Assembly (NCBI GenBank): GCA_900708905.1
Contig: CAADRB010000019.1
Location: 1,416,867-1,480,866 of the forward strand
DNA from: Hymenolepis diminuta
Lineage: Eukaryota; Platyhelminthes; Cestoda; Cyclophyllidea; Hymenolepididae
Reading direction: 5' to 3'
DNA length: 64,000 nucleotides
In this document: piece by piece, positions 56,315 through 64,000 of the stretch
Position numbering within the stretch: the stretch's first letter is position 1
Layout of the letters: the number at the start of each line of letters is the position of its first letter
Position numbers and translations under genes: made by a program
The notes under the pieces: model-generated
What the model was told of the DNA's origin: nothing
Databases searched by the model: none
The model's input: only the letters and a program-made list of their open reading frames with translations

Positions 56315-59300
56315 TTATTTCAGAAGGAGAAGGCGAGTGTAATTGTATGAGGAGAGCCAATGAGTAACTACAGCCCACTCTGGTAAACGGCGAAGAATGG
56401 ATTGTAGTTGCTCTGACGTTCCCGTTAGGGCCTTCTCATCCATGTATTGATTAACAACAGCGATACCAACTCCCAAGTTAGTGTCACCGACTTCTAGTCT
56501 TGTCGGCTCATTACTGAAAGAGAATTGAAGCCAGAAAATCCAAGGTTGTGTCCAAAGACCAGTAGGAGAAGTAGTACACGAAGGATCAATATGGTTAATA
56601 TAGAAGTGAGCTGATCTCGGTTCATTCGCATCAACATTGTGGAGGGTTTTTCGTGGAATTGGGACAGGATAGGGATGCATTCTTTCAGGAACAAATGACC
56701 ATTTTGTAAGGCGCACATAATCTGGTGAAGTTTTCAAATATAGTTGAGTCAATGGCGAACCTGAATGAATGGAAAAAGTTAAATTAACGAGTTTATTTCC
56801 CTCTGGAGAGTTTTCGTCATGTCGTTCGAGGATTGTGAAACCAGTAAATGGCGAATTGTGCTTTGAGGTAGGCAAGTAGTATACGGTATCAAAAGCATTC
56901 AACAGAGGATGAATCAAGGGAACACCACAATAGGGTATGGAGTGTTGGAAGGAGAAGGGTTCCATCTGTTCAATTTCAGGGAAATAGAATGACTCATGCG
57001 GTTTGGAAGAAAAGTAACTTTGAACGGTGAGCATGAAGGGGTTTGGAGACTGGGATGGAGGATGATGGTAATAACGGAACCGATTAGCATCCAGAGGAAA
57101 AATGAAGACACCAGAATCCTCTTTAGTAACTGCAGAATCGAAAACACTCTCCCTAAATAGCCGGTTAGCGTGAAAGACTGCAACACGCTGTTGACTAGGT
57201 ATTATATTGAAACGTTGAGATTCTGGCACGACAGTGTAAGGGAAGCCCAAGATGGACGTATGAATTACAAGAATGAAGGTAATGCATCCGTTTAGAGTCA
57301 TGCGCCTAAGAGCTCTACTTGCAGAAGTGGTAGTCAGTTGAATCGAATCTGTGCAGAACATGAGAACTGGGAAAGAAGAAAAGGCCACTAAACAGGCAAT
57401 AACAACATCTGGCTTAGCATCTTGTCCGGCACGCCCCATAATTGGGATAAATACCTCAAAGAGAATATTAACTGAAGAAATCTGAAAGAGTACTAGAGGA
57501 GGAAGAAGCAAAACTAGAATACGCACAAAAGCAAAACGAAAATTTGATCCGAAAACCATCTGATAAGCCCATCGTAAAAAAATAGTAGAAACACACCAAA
57601 AGATTGTGATATAGGAGGCAGGACTATCAAAGCACAACGCAAGGAGAGTGAGTGTATTCATAACAAGAACACTCGCCTTGAAGAAATCATTTTCAATTCG
57701 CTTGGATATAATCACTGTTTCATCTATCCAATTGCTCTGATCAAGTAAATAACGAAGAGGAGAAATTTTCCAGAAACTACCCTTGGGAACTTGGAATAGC
57801 TTTGTATAGTAGGTAAAAAAGTAAGAAAGCAGGGGAAGCACGTAGAGACCAAAGATATTGCAGCTGTTAGTGAACCATGACATTCTGCAACCATACATAT
57901 GGAAGAAGGATCCAACAACGAATGAAAAGAGGTGGCTAGTGATAACGAAGGCTACCTGAATTGCAAAAGCAAGAAATAGACCACTATAACCGCCACCGGT
58001 GGCAGTTTGCGAACGAAGAACCCACAGAGGAAGCCAAATGACAATGGCCCAATGAAGAAAACGACCAATATTCCAGGAGTAGGTCAGCATAAAAGTTCCC
58101 AAAATATCGAAATAGACATATCTGGCGCTGTTGGAGTGAATGGAAGTTTCAGCACCATCGTGAATATTGCCCATTCCACCTTCGCGAGAATAAAGAGCCA
58201 TCTTTACGGACCGGGGTGTCGTACGTTCGAGTCTCTTAATTTTGCTGACTTCCGGATCGGCTGCCATAGTTTTAATGAGTTGAAGTAAATTGTCACCAGC
58301 TAAGTAGAGGCAAGATGGAGAAATGCGCTCTTCCCTATCGTGACAAGTATGATAGGCATATCCATTTCCAATGTAGGCAAAATCCAACCCCGGGACGAAT
58401 CCATAATCACGGAAGACGCGAAAATCAGTATCTGAGGGAATGAAACCAAAACGAAACACCTCTTCTCCAATGACAGATCCTGATGGATAACGAGCGGTTG
58501 AAGAGTAGAGCCTGATGAGAGCTGAACTAGCAGGTCCAGGGCCACTTTGAAACACCATGAGTTTTCCTCCAGCACCTGCGCCTTCCAAGTTAACAAAGAC
58601 CGCAACATCTGCAGCCCAAGGGTGCTGGGTGATGAAAGCATGGCTAGCGGGAAGAATATTCTCTTCAGCAGAGTTTAGTAAGAAAATAATATCATTTAGA
58701 AGGGTATATCCACCATTTGCAAGTACTCGGGCAACCTCGAGCGAATTTGCACAACCGACAAAAGCATCAGAGGCACCCGGACTTTGTGGAGCACTGTCGT
58801 AATGACAATTGACTAAAACTGCACGAGTAGGTAAACTTCTCTCAATTCGTGGATCATGCAAACGGAGGAGGAGGTTTGGAATGTTAGCGTAGGAAGTGAC
58901 GTGAACGTGTGTTCGGAAAGAGGCGGAATGAGCAATTTGCTCATCGATCTCAGCATCAAGACCGGAAGAGCGTGCTAGCTGTTGTATTTTTTGCAATTCC
59001 GAAAAGAGGTATTTTCGTGTATGAATTTCATTATTAATTGAACCACTTGTTCGAGGGCCTACATAAGTAACATATTGCAGATGTTTTCGAGCAAGGGACT
59101 CCTGGAAACTTGAATTTTCAGGACCAGTGTTGTTAATAAAAGGACCACAAGAAGTGGATTGTAATGGAATATAAACAATACACAGGAGAATAATAAGATG
59201 TATTAGAACCCAATCGCAAAGGTGAAATATAGCTCGTGGATTATCAATAACATATACTGGCTCATTGGTAGTATTACTGCTCCCAGATGGTGCAGTAGAT

Positions 59301-59353
59301 GCTGTGGTAAGCTGAGATTCATACGCGGTAAATTCTCGCCTGCGTACTTCCAT
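56315..59353 (-). CDS. ERMP1: Endoplasmic reticulum metallopeptidase 1 (M28 family)
   Basis: 1012-aa zinc aminopeptidase-like ER membrane enzyme. Residues 1-40 are cytosolic, TM1 about 46-63, then a lumenal M28 domain. Likely zinc ligands and catalytic residues: H184 (VNCHYDS), bridging D196 (PGASDAF), E230 catalytic and E231 (NSAEEN), E257 (VNLEGAG), H335 (GYAYHTC). The family phrases AFITQHPWA and IPSDTDFR are present. From about 410 to 710 there are about eight further hydrophobic segments, then a lumenal C-terminal domain ending like human ERMP1. All active-site positions look intact. Length exceeds human ERMP1 (about 904 aa) mainly in the N-terminus and tail. The frame is uninterrupted, unlike most genes here. 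It is the upstream member of the ERMP1-ERH-TAPT1 cluster. Confidence 0.95.
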   Translation of the reverse strand: MEVRRREFTAYESQLTTASTAPSGSSNTTNEPVYVIDNPRAIFHLCDWVLIHLIILLCIVYIPLQSTSCGPFINNTGPENSSFQESLARKHLQYVTYVGPRTSGSINNEIHTRKYLFSELQKIQQLARSSGLDAEIDEQIAHSASFRTHVHVTSYANIPNLLLRLHDPRIERSLPTRAVLVNCHYDSAPQSPGASDAFVGCANSLEVARVLANGGYTLLNDIIFLLNSAEENILPASHAFITQHPWAADVAVFVNLEGAGAGGKLMVFQSGPGPASSALIRLYSSTARYPSGSVIGEEVFRFGFIPSDTDFRVFRDYGFVPGLDFAYIGNGYAYHTCHDREERISPSCLYLAGDNLLQLIKTMAADPEVSKIKRLERTTPRSVKMALYSREGGMGNIHDGAETSIHSNSARYVYFDILGTFMLTYSWNIGRFLHWAIVIWLPLWVLRSQTATGGGYSGLFLAFAIQVAFVITSHLFSFVVGSFFHMYGCRMSWFTNSCNIFGLYVLPLLSYFFTYYTKLFQVPKGSFWKISPLRYLLDQSNWIDETVIISKRIENDFFKASVLVMNTLTLLALCFDSPASYITIFWCVSTIFLRWAYQMVFGSNFRFAFVRILVLLLPPLVLFQISSVNILFEVFIPIMGRAGQDAKPDVVIACLVAFSSFPVLMFCTDSIQLTTTSASRALRRMTLNGCITFILVIHTSILGFPYTVVPESQRFNIIPSQQRVAVFHANRLFRESVFDSAVTKEDSGVFIFPLDANRFRYYHHPPSQSPNPFMLTVQSYFSSKPHESFYFPEIEQMEPFSFQHSIPYCGVPLIHPLLNAFDTVYYLPTSKHNSPFTGFTILERHDENSPEGNKLVNLTFSIHSGSPLTQLYLKTSPDYVRLTKWSFVPERMHPYPVPIPRKTLHNVDANEPRSAHFYINHIDPSCTTSPTGLWTQPWIFWLQFSFSNEPTRLEVGDTNLGVGIAVVNQYMDEKALTGTSEQLQSILRRLPEWAVVTHWLSSYNYTRLLLLK

Positions 59354-61266
59354 AATGGGAACGAGATTACATTAAAGCAAAAGAATAAATTAATGTAGAA
59401 AAGAACATTTAGTCAAAAGTACCGACAATTGAAAGGCCGCACTGGTTGTTTTAACTATTAGAATTTTGAAAACATTTTCTGCTCGATAAATAAGACAATC
59501 CATAAGTCAAATAAATAATTATGAGCATTAATTAAATTTACAATTAATATTAATCAAAATGAATGATCCCAGTCATTATTTGAATACTATAGTCATTGAT
59601 GCTGGATATAACAACAAATCTCTTAAAAGATTATTTTTATCTGTGTTAAGTTGTCTACTTTTTCCGTTAACCAACATTAAATTATCTTCCAAGTTTTCAG
59701 AATATGATATCATCATTCGACATTTATCTTTAAATTAATGCCCACATGTTGAGTAGAAATAGTGTATTATCTTATTCTACTTATCCTGTTCAAGTATTCC
59801 TCTTATAATAGGACAGTTTAAGACCCTTTGTGATAGTGATATTTACTACGATCTTTCCCTGATGGATACAAATATCGAATAGAGTTTAGTGTATTCGTGC
59901 ATCGTCCTTCATCAATGTAGCGAGAAGATGAAAGAATTTAAATATTATTTTATCATCATGACTAAGACATTTATAAAGATATGAAACATTGCTAACGCGA
60001 AACAATATCACACGTATTCAAACTTGTGTCTAATCGATGTTAAAATGTGGTTATTTTGTGATTTATTAGTTCAGTTTCATTAAAATGTAATTTTTCTGAT
60101 TTATATTCATACTCATATGACTAACACTCCCTTCCACTCATCAGAACTTTTGATTTAACAATAGTCTCTTTTTCACCCCTACATACAGGTTTTGTCTCAA
60201 AATAAAGCTACTTTCCCTTAATAGATGATTCTGCCTGCCGTTGAAAATAATTGTACACGTATTCATGATAAATACAATGTTGGACTTTTATAAGTGCTTA
60301 ACCTCAGCAGAGGGAATGATATGAATGATAATAATAATAACAGACATTATTTTAATTAGTCAAACTTGCTTTCATTTAAATGAATGGAGCTCTATTTGCG
60401 ATTCTTGCAGTTTTCCGAGTTTAGTGGAATACATAAAGTCACTATCATTTCCCATAAAAATGAATTTATGTAAGTTTTAAAGTGTACACTAATTTATATA
60501 TTTCGTTAACCTTTAACGGGTCGTAAATCATTAACAGCTCTTCCTCAGTGACTTCCAATTTTGACCATTTCAGTTACCATTGAATGTATATCAAAACTTA
60601 GTAAGCACATTTGTTAGGCTATTTTAAAATAAATATTTGCAGCGCTATCCTCAATAGTATTGCAAATGCACATAACTTGATTACGGGGATAGAAAAATTA
60701 TCTGCACATCAGCCAATTTATAAATTTATGATCGCCATATTGCTAAATCTATATTTTTTTATATTTGTGCTATAACGTAACCAACTAGGAGTTCGAGTAG
60801 TAATCTCGCAGAGCCAAAAATCTAGAAAACTCGATAATATAGCAACTTAACACAGAGACCAATAACCCACGGCAGAGCACAGGACACGTTATTGTAAACA
60901 CGAGTGTATTCACGGAACTGCCTCCCAGTCGGTATCGGCTTAAACAAATAAGCATAATTATCAAGTATCTTTTATCAGTGGAGAAATAAAGAAAGTAATT
61001 AAATTTGCTTTCATAGAAGAAATATTGGGGGCTGGAGAAAATAATTATCATTTCTTCTAGCAGAAATACATTCTTTGCTTTGCGATTTCTTATTAAAGTT
61101 CTAATTTTTCCTAAGAAATTATTTTACATTCACTACTAATATTGTGGCTACTGCAGTTCAGTACTGAGTCAATAAGATTAAATAATAAATCTGATTTCAT
61201 CTGAATGTCATAAATGCAGCAATAAATTATGGGTGAAAGACAATTAATAAAATTTCATATCTTCAG

Positions 61267-61446
61267 CTAGATGAGCACGGGATATTTTGAGCCAGTTTCT
61301 GCTATAGCCACTGGATGTCTATCAACATCTGGCGATAAGATCTCCACTGCAGTGCTCACAGGCGGTCCCGATCTCTGTTTTCGTGTTTGCACATAGATAC
61401 CTAAATAGGGGTCGATCTTTGCACCGAGACACCGACGACGAGACAT
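61267..61446 (-). CDS. Unrecognised 59-codon open frame, possible exon or small gene
   Basis: ATG at 61446 to TAG at 61267. The peptide starts MSRRRCLGAKIDPYLGIYVQ, is basic at the N-terminus and ends KYPVLI. Composition looks protein-like but no family is recognised. An acceptor (CCTCGTTAG) lies nine bases before the ATG in the same phase. A second open stretch just upstream (about 61510-61585, minus) could splice to it. A different frame of the same DNA is also open for more than 40 codons, so this may equally be decayed transposon coding DNA. Confidence 0.25.
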   Translation of the reverse strand: MSRRRCLGAKIDPYLGIYVQTRKQRSGPPVSTAVEILSPDVDRHPVAIAETGSKYPVLI

Positions 61447-62201
61447 GACTGATATCTAACGAGGAAATGTTTTGTATATAAACCTAATTTACATAGACCT
61501 GAGTTACTTATTGACAAATTGGGGTGGCTTGCCTGCTACCTCCGAACTGATCTGACGACATGAGTAATTTGACTTATTCAATCTATTGGGTCGACTTGGC
61601 CCCGGTAGACCTAAAGTTATTACAATTTCGATACATACATACACGTGAATGATAAAAGTCCAGCTGATGATGCTACAGGACCTAATACCCTGTAGACTAA
61701 AAGACCGTTAATAATGTTCTGGTCAGTTCTAAGATCGCAAGTACTTTTTATTAAAACTCGAATAAAACTGCAAGGTGAATAATAAAAAATTAAAGCCGCT
61801 CGGAATACAGCTCGACGGATGATGCTGGGCTTGTACAGAAGTATTAAAGAACTGGTAGAAAAAATTCCCCCGAGAAATCTCGATGCACAATTATAGGAGT
61901 AGACTTAACTTCTGAGCGAGTCTGCACACAAAAGGAGATACAATCGCTAAACTTTTATTGAATCCCCAATTTCCGAAATAGGGAAAATCGAAGGATCTTC
62001 ATATAAAGAGCTGGCTTAGGTAGCTCAATGCAGATGCGAAGTAGGTATTCGTTGAGAAGGAAAATGCTGTTTAGATGCGGAATCCTAATAAGAAATCTAT
62101 CCCATGCTTACAATAACACCAACCACAACCCACAAGAAAAAGGGTAAATAGTCTACATAGACGCTCGGCGTATCGACTCTTTGCAAATGCATGTGAGATG
62201 A

Positions 62202-62354
62202 GAAGAAACAGGTGAACAGACCATCACCGAAGCACAGGCATTCCACAAATTGAAACTGTCTTGCCCGGTGGACAGCTGTATCAAGAGCTATGTGAAAAGA
62301 GGGAGGTTACGAAATCATTTGAAAACACTACTCGAAACTGCAATGAAGCGATGA
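62202..62354 (+). pseudogene. C2H2-like zinc-finger remnant
   Basis: 50-codon open stretch bounded by TGA codons with no ATG start. It contains CPVDSCIKSYVKRGRLRNHL: Cys-x4-Cys-x12-His with finger-like spacing, but the second histidine is missing (followed by LKTLLETAM). It fits a decayed zinc finger, as found in retroelement polyproteins or a pseudogene. The parent is not identified. Confidence 0.3.
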
Positions 62355-63570
62355 TAACAAATAATTTACAACATCGAGGAAATTAAAATTTAAATTAATC
62401 GTAAACTTTTTTGCTTTTCCATGAATAATAATGAAAATAAATGATCATAGAATATAAAATGTGATCAAAACAACATGACTTGTTGATTAACGTATCAGGA
62501 GTCAATTTGTGTATGATCTACACAGTGAGGAGTTGCAAAATCTTAAAAAATTATTCAATTACTACATTATTGTGTGTTATCAGATCCATTTTGTTCGCTA
62601 AGTCACTAGGAATTCAACCAATAAGACCTACAAATGTAGATTTTAATCTGCATTACTGTGCACTGAGTTACGATGTACAATACAAGTCATACATACAAAT
62701 AAGATAACATGGTCATTGCGAGGGTGGAGTCTTGTTTTTACAGGATTAAAAATTGGATAAATGTCCAAATAATTATATCGCTACTTAGCGTAACTGACTA
62801 TTTTGCAATAAAGATGCACCAGTATTACAAAAATAATTTCATAATTAGTCATATATGATCATTCATTGGGGAGAAGGATATCGGATGCCTCAGATCACGA
62901 ACATGAATTCATTTCCGGCATACTGCATAGGGCAGTTGTTATTGTGAACCAGAACTACACTATTGAATTAAACCAAGTAACCTGCATAAATCGAAAAGAT
63001 AAAGATGACTCAGAAGTCACCGATATATTGACTAAAAGTTAAGAAAATATTTACCCAAATTATCCGTGTCTAATTAGCGGTCTCTACATAAATTATGTTG
63101 TTCAATATTGGTCGTCTCCATGTGATTTTCCACGCTTATTTCGATTCCTCACTGCTGGTAATAATAGATGTCTTCATATTAGTTATTAAAGCAATTTTCA
63201 AGTCATTCAAAGTACAATTCATTACTCGAGATGTATTGATTAGCTGATTAACGTTATATCATTTCATGACATTTACTCTAACATCTAAAACAATGGAGTA
63301 TGTCGTTGGGTGATTTGTGGTTGACATGCTCCTTTGTTGAAAATGCGGGCAAAATTTCCCAAAGAAAGATTTAATATCTACGCATCAAAAAATTTGAATA
63401 TCAAAAGTTGATTAATCACTCCTATAAAGTAAGTGGATGGCCATAATTAAGAAAAATACCCGGGCAGATTAGGAGACATCAATAATGGTCAACAAATTGG
63501 AAGAAATTATAAGGTTGTAACAGAAGTTCTGTCCATTTTTTTAAAAATTTGGATTAAAGTGAAATTTTTG

Positions 63571-64000
63571 TCAAAAATAAATTTTTTTAGTATCCAACAT
63601 TGTCACCATTTTATTAATTACATCTTCCCATCTTGCCATAAGCCTTTTCATTCCTTCTTCATAGAATTTAACCAGTTTGAACCCAAAAAAAGAAACTAGC
63701 TTCTTCATTTCCACCTCTTCTCTTGAAGTAGGCCTTTCTGTAAGCTCCTGAAAAGATGAAAATCAGTTGGTGCAAGATGGGGAGAATATGGTGGGTGATG
63801 CGCGAATTCCCACCCAAATTCTTCCACGAGATTTTCGGTTGCTCTTGAAGTATGGAGTCTGACATTGTCACGGTACAGAATCACTTCTTTTCGATTGATC
63901 AAAGAAGGCCGTTTTGATCAAAAGCCGTTAACTGCTTTTAAACGAATTGGCTGCTGACTTCAGCAACTTCAGATGTTATTGTTTGATTGTCACCCATTAG
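63571..64000 (-). mobile_element. mariner transposase fragment (degenerate, runs off right edge)
   Basis: C-terminal part of a Tc1/mariner-family transposase. The stretch at 63705-63902 reads ILYRDNVRLHTS and HHPPYSPHLAPTDFHLF. From the Asp of RDN to the Asp of APTD there are 34 intervening residues, the D34D spacing of true mariners. A frameshift near 63705-63715 moves the frame to KFYEEGMKRLMARWEDVI, the usual mariner end, with a stop at 63571. Upstream a TGA interrupts the frame before SKRPSLINRK (around 63915). The copy is therefore inactive. The element's other part and terminal repeats lie partly outside the window. Confidence 0.85.

Larger units (their letters stand above)
59354..63570. 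other. Gene-poor region right of ERMP1
   Basis: 4.2 kb of mostly AT-rich DNA including the ERMP1 5' flank. Between about 61250 and 62360 composition becomes less AT-rich and two coding-looking remnants appear (61267-61446 minus, 62202-62354 plus). No complete gene is recognised. Confidence 0.5.

Overview
This window is eukaryotic nuclear DNA, AT-rich by eye, with genes split by GT-AG introns. It most likely comes from a flatworm, probably a parasitic one such as a tapeworm. That assignment is inference. It rests on the mix of 33-46 bp introns with multi-kilobase introns, on closely packed co-oriented genes, and on splice acceptors placed at or next to the start of reading frames, a layout that fits flatworm spliced-leader (SL) trans-splicing. 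No species can be named from sequence alone.

Layout. (1) 1-28383, + strand: the 3' half of a presynaptic-type voltage-gated calcium channel alpha1 subunit (CaV2), from the S6 helix of domain II to the stop codon. I assembled 25 exons by hand; they stay in one frame and encode 1432 residues. Domain I and most of domain II lie left of the window. (2) 30450-39848, + strand: LETM1, the inner mitochondrial membrane cation/proton exchanger, 10 exons, 948 aa. (3) 40756-41568, + strand: an intronless ZNF474/ZC2HC1-type zinc-finger protein with a double zinc ribbon. (4) 41722-44089, - strand: the tRNA pseudouridine synthase PUS1, 7 exons, convergent with (3). (5) 44097-44336, - strand: a small single-pass membrane protein resembling the cytochrome oxidase assembly factor COX14, almost touching PUS1. 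(6) 45819-55653, - strand: TAPT1, a multi-pass ER/ciliary-base membrane protein, 12 exons. (7) 55822-56130, - strand: ERH (enhancer of rudimentary homolog). (8) 56315-59353, - strand: the ER M28 metallopeptidase ERMP1, one uninterrupted 1012-codon frame. (9) 59354-64000: gene-poor DNA with two coding-looking remnants and, at the right edge, a broken mariner transposase.

The main biological signal is the minus-strand cluster ERMP1-ERH-TAPT1. Intergenic gaps are about 170-190 bp, ERH begins immediately after a splice acceptor, an AATAAA follows ERH, and the next acceptor opens TAPT1 in a frame that has no ATG. A polycistronic unit resolved by SL trans-splicing, with the leader supplying the TAPT1 start codon, would explain all of this. 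COX14-like/PUS1 may be a second such pair, and both of its members point to mitochondria. Introns carry diverged copies of at least one dispersed repeat family. All exon boundaries were read by eye from splice sites and family alignment; no search or RNA data was available.
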